Counted from the first letter of the stretch, positions 24,279 to 33,022 are shown. The stretch is DNA of 39,988 bases from JALONO01 sp038209965 (GCA_038209965.1 JBBQXF010000036.1:1-39988); one strand, 5' to 3'. Program-made: numbers and translations. Notes: a model not told the origin generated them from the letters alone.

Positions 24279-26495
24279 TTACAGGCGTACCCCAAGCACC
24301 AAAATATCATCGACTTGTGGCTGTTGACTGGCGGCCATCCACTGATCAATGGTTTGCCTCAAAATATCGCGCTGTTCATCCATATTCATTTTGCAAATTT
24401 CACCGATCAGCGCCCGAAAACGTTTGGCCATAAACTTTTTGTTGTTTGGGCCACCAAACTGATCCTGAAAACCATCGGAAAAGAGGTACAAAACCGTTTT
24501 TTTGTCGATGGGAAGCTGGACAGTGTGCTGCTGGAAGGTATTAGTGCGCTTTGGTTCCAGTTTGCCACCAACGGATGTTTTGTCGCCCCGAATCTCGATC
24601 AGTTCCGGCACGCCTTCGGGCGAATACTGGGCCAGTACCAGGGGGATCCTCGCTCCTGCAAAAGTAACTTCCCTTTCTTCCAAATCAATGATGCACAGGC
24701 CGATTTCCATTCCGTCATTGTTGTGGGTCTCGGCCTGGCGCAAGGCTTGCCACACTCCTTGGTGCAAGGCACTCAAGATCAGGCCGGGGGAGGTAAACCG
24801 GTTTGAAATGACAATATTTTTGAGGAGGGTATTGGCAATAATGCTCATAAACGCCCCAGGCACTCCGTGCCCAGTACAGTCAATGGCGGCTATGATGGTC
24901 TTGGTCCTGCCGCTGCCCGGCTCGATGATCTTGGCAAACCAATAAAAATCGCCGCTGACCACGTCGCGGGGTTTGAAAAACACGAAGTGATCGACCAATT
25001 CACCCTTGATTAAATCTGGAGCTGGCAAAATTGCCGACTGAATGCGTTGCGCATAGCTGATACTGGCCATAATATCGTCATTTTTGCGGGCTATCTCGCT
25101 GTTCTTGGTGTCCAATGCATCACGCTGAGCTACTATTTTAGTCGCTTGGTTTTCCAAGATCCGGTTTTTTTGTTCAATCTCCTTTTTTTGTAGGCCCAGC
25201 AACTGGTTAGCTGCCTGCTGCTGGCGCACATTGCGCGACAGGGCATACACAAAGCCAATGGAAACCAGCAAGCACAAGCCCACCCCAACCAAGGCTATCC
25301 ACTGCCAAAATTGGTTGTTTTCCAATCCGTCAATCTCACTGATGAGAGCAGCCCGGCCCTTATGAGCCATCTCGATTTGCAATTGGGCAATCAAACGGTT
25401 GTTCTCTTGGCTGAAAATGGAGTCGTGGACGGCCAAATGCTGGACTTGGTATTGATAAGCTTTGGCATAGTCGCCCCGGGCGGCAAAACACTTGGCCAAG
25501 ACTTGAGTCGCCTGCGATACCCCTTCCCTTATATTAAGTTTCCGGGCCAGGGCAAGCCCTTCTTCCCCGTAGCCTATCGCATGGGCACAATCGTCCTGAG
25601 CTTGGTAAATTTGTGCATAATTGATAAGCACATTGGCTTGGCCAGCGCGCTGGCCAAGCAACCTATAGATTTCCATCGCCTGTTTGGCATTTTCAAGCGC
25701 AGGTTTGTACATTCCCTTGAGCCGGTAGATGTCGGCGATCTTGTTTAGGTTATAGGCAAGTCCATTGCGATCGCCCAGTTCGGTGCGGATGGCCATTGCT
25801 TCCCGATATTTGTAGATCGCACTGTCGTATTTGTGCTGGCCGGCATAAATACCACCCATACTGTGCAAAGATATCGCCAATCCGCCCCGGTCATTCATTT
25901 CTCGATATATTTTTTCGGCCAATCTGTAATATTCCAACGCATTAACCGTATCGCCGCGCACTCGGTAAATACTGCCAATGGTGACATTGGAATAAGCTTG
26001 GCCAGCACGATCACCATAACGTTTGGCTTCTTCCTCGGCTTTGAAATAGTAGCCCAGCGCAGTTTTATAGTCGCCTCGCACGCTGTACACCCCGCCAATG
26101 TTGTTTAGGACGCTGGCGATGTTGGAGCCGTCCGGTATTTCTTCAAACACCACCAAGGCAGCTTTGTAGTAGTAGAGGGCCGAGTCAAAATTACTGAGAT
26201 AGTATTGGACCGAGCCGATGCGCATCAAGCCGATCCCTTGGCCCCGCCGATAAGCCAGTCGCTGGGCTTGTTGATAGGTTTTGCGGGCATAAAAAAAACC
26301 TGAATCGGGCACGGAAGTGCGAAAGCTCACGCAAAGCTGGGCCAAGGCCAATACCTTGGTGGTGTCATCCAGTCGGGGAAAAATTCGGTGCAGGCTGTCA
26401 ACTGCCCTTTGGTTTTGGGCAACGAGCAAATTACTTGGCCCTAACCAAGCGTAAATGAGCCAAAAGAAGAATGGAAGGCAATATTTAGAGGGCAT
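24279..26495 (-). CDS. TPR sensor with SpoIIE-type PP2C serine phosphatase domain
   Basis: A 738-residue membrane protein. A signal sequence (to about Ala26, LLVAQ) is followed by about eight TPR units (residues ~40-370; e.g. AYSNVTIGSIYRVRGDTVNALEYY, AYNLNKIADIYRLKGMYKPALE), one membrane helix (~395-418), a coiled coil rich in Gln/Lys/Glu (~420-470) and a C-terminal SpoIIE/PP2C domain (~478-738). Metal-binding aspartates are in AAIDCTGHGVPGAFMSIIA and in the final QVDDILVLGVRL. TPRs would be periplasmic and the phosphatase cytosolic. This layout is common in Bacteroidota and is thought to dephosphorylate anti-anti-sigma-like partners; no partner is in the window. It precedes aroC by 28 bases. 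A -7-like TAACTTTG lies at 26514-26521 on this strand. Confidence 0.9.
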   Translation of the reverse strand: MPSKYCLPFFFWLIYAWLGPSNLLVAQNQRAVDSLHRIFPRLDDTTKVLALAQLCVSFRTSVPDSGFFYARKTYQQAQRLAYRRGQGIGLMRIGSVQYYLSNFDSALYYYKAALVVFEEIPDGSNIASVLNNIGGVYSVRGDYKTALGYYFKAEEEAKRYGDRAGQAYSNVTIGSIYRVRGDTVNALEYYRLAEKIYREMNDRGGLAISLHSMGGIYAGQHKYDSAIYKYREAMAIRTELGDRNGLAYNLNKIADIYRLKGMYKPALENAKQAMEIYRLLGQRAGQANVLINYAQIYQAQDDCAHAIGYGEEGLALARKLNIREGVSQATQVLAKCFAARGDYAKAYQYQVQHLAVHDSIFSQENNRLIAQLQIEMAHKGRAALISEIDGLENNQFWQWIALVGVGLCLLVSIGFVYALSRNVRQQQAANQLLGLQKKEIEQKNRILENQATKIVAQRDALDTKNSEIARKNDDIMASISYAQRIQSAILPAPDLIKGELVDHFVFFKPRDVVSGDFYWFAKIIEPGSGRTKTIIAAIDCTGHGVPGAFMSIIANTLLKNIVISNRFTSPGLILSALHQGVWQALRQAETHNNDGMEIGLCIIDLEEREVTFAGARIPLVLAQYSPEGVPELIEIRGDKTSVGGKLEPKRTNTFQQHTVQLPIDKKTVLYLFSDGFQDQFGGPNNKKFMAKRFRALIGEICKMNMDEQRDILRQTIDQWMAASQQPQVDDILVLGVRL

Positions 26496-26593
26496 TTAGC
26501 CTGTTTTTACAAACAAAGTTAGGCACTTGGGCGAGAAAAACTAATTTTGTTTGCCCGCCCCAATACCCACTTTGCCTCGGCGAGTTCAACAAG

Positions 26594-26622
26594 AAAAACC
26601 CCGCTTGCATAAACAAATGGGG
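26594..26622 (-). terminator. Probable terminator of rpsU
   Basis: On the minus strand CCCC (26622-26619) pairs with GGGG (26602-26599), extended by TTG/CAA inside with one mismatch and one wobble, and is followed by GTTTTTC (five T, 26598-26594). It lies about 25 bases after the rpsU stop and separates rpsU from the SpoIIE gene. Confidence 0.6.
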
Positions 26623-26646
26623 TCGTCCTTCAATTATGGAACTCGA

Positions 26647-26841
26647 TTAATAGTTCTCTTTGGCAAACATCGTTTGGCGGTAGGCAGCACGGAGCTTGGT
26701 GCCACGCTTGCGAATCGAAGGCTTGGTGAAAGCAGTGCGGGAACGGAGTTCGCGCAATACACCAGTTTTTTCAAACTTCTTCTTGAAGCGCTTCAGGGCC
26801 TTGTCAATCGACTCGTTTTCTTTAATGTTGATGATAATCAT
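26647..26841 (-). CDS. rpsU: 30S ribosomal protein bS21
   Basis: A 64-residue bS21 of normal length, at the mRNA-exit platform of the small subunit near the 3' end of 16S rRNA. The core IINIKENESIDKALKRFKKKFEKTGVLRELRSRTAFTKPSIRKR is characteristic, with its strongly basic second half. The gene has its own perfect promoter (26893-26924) and a probable terminator, so it is monocistronic. The ~45-base leader shows no AGGAGG; the bases before the ATG read TACCGTCCAAAC. This is of interest because bS21 in Flavobacterium has been reported to act on anti-Shine-Dalgarno availability and to autoregulate through a strong Shine-Dalgarno in rpsU. Confidence 0.96.
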   Translation of the reverse strand: MIIINIKENESIDKALKRFKKKFEKTGVLRELRSRTAFTKPSIRKRGTKLRAAYRQTMFAKENY

Positions 26842-26892
26842 GTTTGGACGGTATTTTTATAAGGTGTTGAATTTGCTTTTTAAGTTAGGCTG

Positions 26893-26924
26893 CAAATATA
26901 CAAACTGCTTCCGTTTTGCCCAAA
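26893..26924 (-). promoter_or_regulatory. Consensus promoter of rpsU
   Basis: On the minus strand TTTG (26921-26924), 20 bases, then TATATTTG (26893-26900): a complete match to the Bacteroidota promoter, as expected for a highly expressed ribosomal gene. Start is predicted near 26886, giving a leader of about 45 bases. Confidence 0.8.
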
Positions 26925-27016
26925 GGCCCGCTGAAGAAAATCACAAAAAAGGATGGCCCCCTGCAGTTTTTGCCTAATTTTAACCCCAAACATACCACGG
27001 CTGCGGCCTTACTCCC

Positions 27017-27802
27017 ATGAAACTCCTCCATTATCGGCTGCTTGGCGAAGACCAGCCCACCCACGGTTATCAATTGCTGGTGCAGCATGGGCTGTTTGGC
27101 CTCTCCGACAATTGGCAAACGGTGGGGCGGATGCTGGCCGCTCACTACCCCACCTACTTGATTGATGCCCGCAACCACGGGCGCAGCTTTTGGAGCGACG
27201 AAATGGACTATCACGCCATGGCCGACGATATTTACAACTTGATCACTGCGCTGGACATTGCCCGCCCAGTGCTGATCGGCCACTCAATGGGCGGCAAGGC
27301 GGTCATGCAATTTGCAGCTGATTACCCCACGCTGTACGAAAAATTGGTGGTGGTCGACATTGCCCCTCGCTACTATCCCCCCCATCATCAAGATGTCTTG
27401 GCTGGTTTAATGGCCATTGACTTGGCCCAAGCACCTAGCCGCCAAGCAGTTGACGACGTTCTGGCTACCCACGGCATTGACTTGGGCACGCGCCAGTTCT
27501 TGTTAAAAAGCTTGTATCGCGACGACAACAACCAGTTCGCTTGGCGCATCAACCTGCCCGTGCTCTTGCGCGAGATCGAGCAAGTGGGCCGGGCACTGGA
27601 ATTTACCAAGCCCATGGACAAGCCCAGCTTGTTTGTGCGGGGCAGCCAGTCCGGGTACATTAGAGAAACCGATTGGCCCGAAATCGCGCGAGCTTTCCCC
27701 CAGGCCCAAACCCTGACCATCGAGGGGGCGGGCCATTGGGTCCACGCCGACCAACCCCAAGCCCTGTTTGAGGCCCTGCTGGCTTTTATCGACCAAAAAT
27801 AA
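27017..27802 (+). CDS. Alpha/beta-fold hydrolase, YbfF-esterase-like
   Basis: A 261-residue cytosolic hydrolase. Visible are the oxyanion segment QHGLFGLSDNW (residues 23-33), which is typical of the YbfF/ABHD11 branch, LIDARNHGRS near 48-57, the nucleophile elbow GHSMGG with Ser90, and the catalytic His240 in GAGHWVHADQP. The acid is likely Asp115 in VVVDIAP, the position used in this branch. Members split short- to medium-chain thioesters and esters; the true substrate is not known. It is followed on the same strand by a UbiA-family gene 90 bases later, but a shared pathway is not evident. Confidence 0.88.
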   Translation: MKLLHYRLLGEDQPTHGYQLLVQHGLFGLSDNWQTVGRMLAAHYPTYLIDARNHGRSFWSDEMDYHAMADDIYNLITALDIARPVLIGHSMGGKAVMQFAADYPTLYEKLVVVDIAPRYYPPHHQDVLAGLMAIDLAQAPSRQAVDDVLATHGIDLGTRQFLLKSLYRDDNNQFAWRINLPVLLREIEQVGRALEFTKPMDKPSLFVRGSQSGYIRETDWPEIARAFPQAQTLTIEGAGHWVHADQPQALFEALLAFIDQK

Positions 27803-27892
27803 TAGCTGCCCCGAATTCGTTCCGAGCGGAGGTCGCAGATCCACAAAATGAGTTTACATTTGGTAATCATCGCCACCAATTCCCTTTTGTTC

Positions 27893-28861
27893 ATGAACCA
27901 GACCAAGCTCCAAGGTTTTTTGCGCCTTACGCGCCCGGCCAACCTCGTGACCGCCCTTGCCGATATTCTGGCGGGCGCGGCGGTGGCATTTGGCCTACAA
28001 TCGGCGCGGGTGGATCCCGCTGCCACTGCCACCCTGCTGGGAGAAGTGGCGACCCAACTGCCCCTGCTATTGGTGGCCACGCTGGGCCTGTACGGCGGTG
28101 GCGTGGTGCTCAACGACGTATTTGATGCCGAACTGGATGCCAAAGAGCGCCCCGAGCGGCCCATCCCCCGAGGCATTATCTCGGTGGCCGAAGGTGCGTA
28201 TTGGGGGGGCGGATTGCTGGTGCTGGGGGTTTTGGCCGCCATGTTGGCCTCGGCCACCAGCGGGCTGATCGCTGCCAGTGTGGCCGGCCTAGCCGTACTT
28301 TACGATGCCCAAAGCAAACACCACCCACTGCTGGGCCCGCTCAACATGGGTCTTTGCCGGGGCGGAAATTTGCTGCTGGGTATCAGCGTCATGCCCGAAC
28401 TCGTGCTGGGCGCGGGGGGGCTGCTGCTTATCCCCCTGATCTACATTGCGGCCATCACCATGGTAAGCCGGGGCGAGGTAAACGGTGGGCACAGTGGCAC
28501 TCTCCAATTGGCCAGTGGAATGTATGTCCTGGTTATTTTATTGGTGACCGCAGCCAAGCCCCTGCTTTTCAAATACTTGCCCGGCCCTTTCTTGGATCAG
28601 GGCAGCTTGGCAGTGCTCAATTTTTGGGCAATGGCCGCGCTGCTCGCCCTCTTGGCCTATTTCATTTTCCCGCCATTGTTTCAGGCCATCCGCAATCCCG
28701 AGGGCAAAAAAGTGATGCGCGCCGTCAAAGCGGGCGTAATTTCGCTCATCGTGCTGGATGCTGCCTTGGCCGCTGGCTTTGCCGGCTTGGGCTGGGGGTT
28801 ACTGATCTTGGCCCTGTTGCCTTTATCGCGATTGTTGGCCCGGCTCTTTGCGGTAACTTAA
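27893..28861 (+). CDS. eboC: UbiA-family prenyltransferase, EboC-like
   Basis: A 322-residue (from ATG 27893) inner-membrane prenyltransferase with eight or nine helices. The first aspartate motif is N74-D75-V-F-D78-A-E-L-D82 in LYGGGVVLNDVFDAELDAKERPERPIPRG. The second region reads LYDAQSKHHPLLGPLNMGLCRGGNLLLGIS, followed by IAAITMVSRGEVNGGH. The ERPERPIPxG, MGxCRGxNLLLG and SRGEV.GG segments are those remembered for EboC, the UbiA member of the ebo gene cluster shared by Bacteroidota and cyanobacteria. The other ebo genes are not here. An alternative ATG at 27848 would add 15 residues; the chosen start gives the usual short N-terminus before LRLTRPANLVTA. A 17-base palindrome spans the stop codon (28852-28868). 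Plain UbiA is certain, EboC likely. Confidence 0.75.
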   Translation: MNQTKLQGFLRLTRPANLVTALADILAGAAVAFGLQSARVDPAATATLLGEVATQLPLLLVATLGLYGGGVVLNDVFDAELDAKERPERPIPRGIISVAEGAYWGGGLLVLGVLAAMLASATSGLIAASVAGLAVLYDAQSKHHPLLGPLNMGLCRGGNLLLGISVMPELVLGAGGLLLIPLIYIAAITMVSRGEVNGGHSGTLQLASGMYVLVILLVTAAKPLLFKYLPGPFLDQGSLAVLNFWAMAALLALLAYFIFPPLFQAIRNPEGKKVMRAVKAGVISLIVLDAALAAGFAGLGWGLLILALLPLSRLLARLFAVT

Positions 28862-28985
28862 AGTTACCACTCGCCCCTTTTACCTGTCACAAATCTGAAC
28901 AGACAGAGGCGATCTACCGATCAATGAAACAATGATTAATCCTGATTCATGGCAAATTGGGTTAGTTCCAAGATTTTCTGCCCAG

Positions 28986-29029
28986 AAAAAAAGCCATTGT
29001 CAAATTGCTAAACTGTGCAATTTGACAAT
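28986..29029 (-). terminator. Rho-independent terminator of alaS
   Basis: ATTGTCAAATTGC (28996-29008) and GCAATTTGACAAT (29017-29029) are a perfect 13-bp inverted repeat with an 8-base loop. On the minus strand it is followed by GGC and seven T (28992-28986). It lies 28 bases beyond the alaS stop. Confidence 0.9.
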
Positions 29030-29057
29030 AGTTCCATCTTGGTCTAAGATAAAAACA

Positions 29058-31763
29058 TTACACCAACTGCTCCGCTCTGGCCACTGCTTTGGGCAGCCCG
29101 GCCAAGTCTTTGCCGCCCGCAGTGGCAAAGAAGGCTTGCCCGCCGCCACCGCCTTGGATTTCCTTGGCCAATTCGCGCACCAACTGGGCGGCGTTGTAGC
29201 CTTTGGCCTGCACCAATGACTCGGCAATCATGACCGCAATCTGGGGCTTGCCATCGATCTCGGCGGCCAATACCAGAAACAGATCTTCCACTTGGGCTTT
29301 CAGATCGTAGGCCAACTGTTTGAGCGCATCGGCCGACGGGATTGCCACTTGGGCAGCCAGAAATGCTAGGCCATTGCGCTGCACCACTTTGGCCAACAAT
29401 TGCGCTTTGAGCTGCTGGGTCTCCTTCAACTGCAACCGCTCCACCTCTTTTTCCAAGCCATGTTTCTGCTCCAATAGTTGCTGCACTGCCTTTTTCAGGT
29501 CGCTGGGATACTTGAGCAATGCTTGCACTTCGTCCAGCAGGTTGAGTTGCTGGCGCATGTAACCCTCGGCCCGATCAGCAGTGATGGCCTCGATGCGGCG
29601 TACCCCGGCGGCGCTGGAACTTTCGGCCATGATTTTGAACCGGCCGATCTTACCGGTGGCTGGCACGTGGGTGCCCCCGCACAGCTCAACCGAATATTGG
29701 CGGTCAAACACCACCACCCGAACAAAATCGCCGTACTTTTCGCCAAACAGGGCCATCGCCCCCAGTTCCTTGGCTTGGGCAATCGGCACATTGCGCAGTT
29801 GTTCCAACGAAATGTTTTGGTGGATTTTCTCGTTCACGATGTTTTCCACTGCTTCAATTTCCGCGTCGCTCATTTTGGCAAAGTGAGAAAAGTCGAAGCG
29901 CAGCAGGTCATCATTCACCAACGACCCTTTTTGGGCCACATGCGTGCCCAACACCTTGCGCAGGGCTGCGTGCATGAGGTGCGTGGCAGAATGGTTGTTT
30001 TCCGTGAGCGACCGGCGGTGAGCATTTACTTGCGCCGTGGCCAAGTAATTGGCCGATTCGTCGGCCAATATTTCCACCAACGGATCATTGGTAAAATGAA
30101 CAATCAAGTCATTTTCCTTTTTGGTGTCAACAATGGTGATTTTCTTAAAGTGCGTTTGGCCGCTGTTATTGGTAATCTCTATCTCGAGCGAACCGGTATC
30201 ACCCACTTGTCCGCCGCTTTCGGCATAAAAAGGAGTTTTGTCCAACACCAATTGGTATTGTGTGCCTTTTTTATCGGTCAGTTGGCGATAGCGGAGGATC
30301 GCCGCTTGGCAAGTGAGCAGTTCATACCCCATAAATTCGGTCGGGCCCTCGCTGTCGGCCAGCACCACCCAATCGCCCTTCTCCGAGGTGGCAGCATGGC
30401 GCGAGCGGGTTTTCTGCTCCAACATGGCCAGATTGAAACCGGCCTCGTCGATCTGCAAACTATTTTCCCGGGCAATGAGCGCGGTCAAGTCCACCGGGAA
30501 ACCAAATGTGTCATAGAGTTCGAACACCGTGCGCCCATTCAAGGTATCGCGTTGTTGGCCTTGGGCCTGCTGCACCAGATCGTCCAGCAATTTGAGGCCG
30601 TTGTCCAAGGTGCGCAAGAAAGCATTTTCTTCTTCGCGGATCACATTTTGGATAAATGCCTGTTGGGCCGCCACTTCGGGGAAAATTCCGGCAAACTGTT
30701 CGGCCAGCAAGGACACCAATTGGTGCAAGATTGGTTCACGGAAACCCAAAAAGGTGTAGCCGTAGCGCACTGCCCGGCGCAAAATCCGGCGAATCACATA
30801 ACCAGCTTTGTTGTTGGACGGCAACTGCCCATCGCCAATGGCAAAAGTGATGGCCCGGATGTGGTCGGCCATTACGCGCAGGGCCACATCGGTCTTGATG
30901 GCGGCCGGACTGGCCCCGGCAGGGTTTTGGGGGCTGGAAGCATGGTATTGCAGCCCCGCTTTCTGGGCCAAGTACTGGATCAGTGGTTGAAACACATCCG
31001 TGTCGTAATTGGACGTTTTGCCCTGAATGGCCATGCACAGGCGCTCAAAGCCCATGCCCGTGTCCACGTGCTGGGCGGGCAGGGGCCGCAGGCTTTTGTC
31101 GGCCAACCGCTCAAATTGCATGAACACATTGTTCCAAATCTCAACCACGAGCGGATTGTCGCGGTTCACCCAGTCCCGGCCAGACTGCTGGGCCACTTGA
31201 TCGGCTGGCCGCAGGTCAATATGGATTTCGGAGCAAGGGCCGCAGGGCCCAGTGTCGCCCATCTCCCAGAAATTGTCTTTTTTATTGCCGAACAGGATTT
31301 GGGATTCGGGCAAAAACTGTTTCCAGATCTCGAGTGCTTCCAGATCGGGCAGCAGGTTTTCGGCTTCGTCGCCGCCAAATACCGTAGCGTACAGCCGGTC
31401 TTTGGGCAGGCCATATACTTCGGTAAGCAGTTCCCAGCTCCAGGCCAAGGCTTCTTTTTTGAAATAATCGCCAAAGCTCCAATTGCCCAACATCTCGAAC
31501 AGGGTGTGGTGGTAGGTGTCATGGCCCACGTCCTCCAAGTCGTTGTGTTTGCCCGTTACGCGCAAGCATTTTTGCGTGTCGGCAATCCGGGGACGGGGGG
31601 CAGTTTGGTTGCCCAAGAAAAAATCTTTGAACTGCGCCATGCCCGAGTTGGTGAACATGAGCGTAGGATCATTTTTGAGCACCAGCGGGGCCGAGGGTAC
31701 GATCAGGTGGCCTTTCTTGGCAAAAAAGTCGAGAAATGCTTGGCGTATTTCGTTGGAAGTCAT
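29058..31763 (-). CDS. alaS: Alanine--tRNA ligase
   Basis: A 901-residue AlaRS with all usual domains. The class II aminoacylation core starts at TSNEIRQAFLDFFAKKGHLIVPSAPLVLKNDPTLMFTNSGMAQFKDFF; GDTGPCGPCSEIHID and GMGFERL follow. The editing domain has the zinc motif HSATHLMH (about residue 589) and ELCGGTHV (about 690). A coiled coil (KHGLEKEVERLQLKETQQL) leads to the C-Ala domain with the end GGGGGQAFFATAGGKDLAGLPKAV. The start MTSNEIRQAF is that conserved in the phylum; a second ATG 18 bases upstream is also possible. A strong terminator follows. The opposite strand shows a ~2.4-kb open frame that is only a codon-bias shadow. Confidence 0.97.
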   Translation of the reverse strand: MTSNEIRQAFLDFFAKKGHLIVPSAPLVLKNDPTLMFTNSGMAQFKDFFLGNQTAPRPRIADTQKCLRVTGKHNDLEDVGHDTYHHTLFEMLGNWSFGDYFKKEALAWSWELLTEVYGLPKDRLYATVFGGDEAENLLPDLEALEIWKQFLPESQILFGNKKDNFWEMGDTGPCGPCSEIHIDLRPADQVAQQSGRDWVNRDNPLVVEIWNNVFMQFERLADKSLRPLPAQHVDTGMGFERLCMAIQGKTSNYDTDVFQPLIQYLAQKAGLQYHASSPQNPAGASPAAIKTDVALRVMADHIRAITFAIGDGQLPSNNKAGYVIRRILRRAVRYGYTFLGFREPILHQLVSLLAEQFAGIFPEVAAQQAFIQNVIREEENAFLRTLDNGLKLLDDLVQQAQGQQRDTLNGRTVFELYDTFGFPVDLTALIARENSLQIDEAGFNLAMLEQKTRSRHAATSEKGDWVVLADSEGPTEFMGYELLTCQAAILRYRQLTDKKGTQYQLVLDKTPFYAESGGQVGDTGSLEIEITNNSGQTHFKKITIVDTKKENDLIVHFTNDPLVEILADESANYLATAQVNAHRRSLTENNHSATHLMHAALRKVLGTHVAQKGSLVNDDLLRFDFSHFAKMSDAEIEAVENIVNEKIHQNISLEQLRNVPIAQAKELGAMALFGEKYGDFVRVVVFDRQYSVELCGGTHVPATGKIGRFKIMAESSSAAGVRRIEAITADRAEGYMRQQLNLLDEVQALLKYPSDLKKAVQQLLEQKHGLEKEVERLQLKETQQLKAQLLAKVVQRNGLAFLAAQVAIPSADALKQLAYDLKAQVEDLFLVLAAEIDGKPQIAVMIAESLVQAKGYNAAQLVRELAKEIQGGGGGQAFFATAGGKDLAGLPKAVARAEQLV

Positions 31764-32005
31764 TGTATTGCTATAATTCATTGTTCAAATACAGTTGGTA
31801 AGCATTTCGCAATGCTGGTTGGTAATCTGGGCTTATTTCAACAAATCAATCAGTACATTTTGGGTTGAATCAAATTTATCTGGTTGTCTGACAATTCTTG
31901 TGGAGCAGATTGCTTCTGTCGCGTTTACAAAAATAGAATCTAACTTATTATGCTCACTATAAAGTATTTATGAAATTTGCTGTCTACCAGAATCATCTTG
32001 AATAG

Positions 32006-32494
32006 TCATCTTCCACTAAATTTGTCAGAGAACCATTTATCTTTGAATTCTTCGTATTTATCTTTTTTATTGTACCAACTTGCCAAATGGGTCTCAATAT
32101 TTTTGAGATATGAATTGGTTTCAAAAAGACTATAAATTGGATTGGAAGAAAACTTGTCATCGGTAGCCAAATTGAGGCGCGATGACCCATAGCAAACAAC
32201 TGATCGATAACCCTGTTTTCCGCTTTTTCCGGTATATTTTCTCTCAGAATTTTCTACTGCTATTTTAGCACTATCTGTCAACCCTTGGGTTACATCACCC
32301 TTTTTTATATTCTTTCCGCTCAGCCCCAATGCCAACGCTTGCAAGACCGATGTTTTGCCGAAGCCATTCTCGCCCGTGATAAAAACCCATTGGGTATTGG
32401 CCGGGATTTTTACCCGCCCCGAAGCAACAATCCCCCGAAATTTCTTGATTTCAAAGGACTTGATAAAATGCTGCCTGGAATTATCGTCTCGCAT
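32006..32494 (-). pseudogene. Truncated SMC-like/AAA ATPase fragment
   Basis: The 162-residue frame begins as an ABC/SMC-type ATPase: IKSFEIKKFRGIVASGRVKIPANTQWVFITGENGFGKTSVLQALALGL, with Walker A GENGFGKTS at residues 41-49. It then stops after WYNKKDKYEEFKDKWFSDKFSGR. The rest of such a protein (signature motif, Walker B, D-loop, usually 150-400 further residues) is absent, and the 240 bases downstream show no continuation. From about 32290 downward the sequence turns markedly AT-rich, while the first ~60 codons have the GC-richer use of the neighbours. It is probably a remnant of an OLD-like, RecF-like or defence-type ATPase. A functional mini-protein is less likely, since ATP hydrolysis needs the lost motifs. 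Confidence 0.7.
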
Positions 32495-32659
32495 GGTGTT
32501 CTAAATTGTTGGTCTGCCAGTTGGCCGCCGCCGTCCGGTGGTCACGTAACGGCCCAAGAATGCCCCAAATCGGGGCGTAAAGATAATGAAAAACCCGGCC
32601 TAGCGTTGCCCATCCACTTTTTTTGCCCCAAGGTGACAAAGTAAGTTGCCGGTGGCGGG

Positions 32660-33022
32660 TCAGTACTGGTCAGTGGCCAACAGCACCAAAGTGCAGGCCT
32701 CCTCGGTGACAATGCCGTGCTGCTTGGCCAAAGCGGCCAGTTCGGGATTTTCGGTCCCGGGATTAAAAATAAGGCGTTCGGGCCTGATTTTCAGGATGTA
32801 ATCATACAGGCGCGGCTGGTGGGCCGGGCCGACATACAGGGTGATCGTGTGGATGCCCGGCACTTCGGGCTGGCCCGTGAGGATCGGCTGCCCCGCCACT
32901 GTGCCTGCTTTAAGGCCAACATTGACGATGGAGTGGCCCGCCTGTACGAGGCGGTGGGCCGCAGTGTGGGCATAGCGGGCGGGGTTTTCCGTTGCCCCGA
33001 GGATAAGGGTTTTCTTCACCAT
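32660..33022 (-). CDS. CoA-binding-domain protein
   Basis: A 120-residue single-domain Rossmann protein of the CoA_binding_2 (YccU-like) family. It starts KKTLILGATENPARYAHTAAHRLVQAGHSIVNVG, the G-A-(S/T)-x-x-P-x-R-Y-(S/A) nucleotide-binding motif, and continues ITLYVGPAHQPRLYDYILKIRPERLIFNPGTENPELAALAKQHGI, with the conserved (F)NPGTENPEL loop. The end VTEEACTLVLLATDQY is the normal C-terminus. Members bind CoA; a reaction is not established. It diverges from the M61 peptidase with 66 bases between starts. A small GCCCC-AAATC-GGGGC hairpin at 32572-32586 lies downstream, without a T-run. Confidence 0.9.
   Translation of the reverse strand: MVKKTLILGATENPARYAHTAAHRLVQAGHSIVNVGLKAGTVAGQPILTGQPEVPGIHTITLYVGPAHQPRLYDYILKIRPERLIFNPGTENPELAALAKQHGIVTEEACTLVLLATDQY

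Noticed and set aside
28852..28868. GGTAACTT-A-AAGTTACC palindrome across the eboC-like stop codon
   Set aside because: One-base spacer prevents a hairpin and half of it is coding; as a protein site it is unsupported.
29478..31868. Open frame of about 796 codons on the + strand opposite alaS
   Set aside because: It lies almost wholly antisense to alaS, whose domains are all recognisable. The frame is open because alaS rarely uses codons whose complements are stops; the peptide has no known motif.
32572..32586. GCCCC-AAATC-GGGGC hairpin as a terminator
   Set aside because: The stem is only 5 bp and no T-run follows on either strand.
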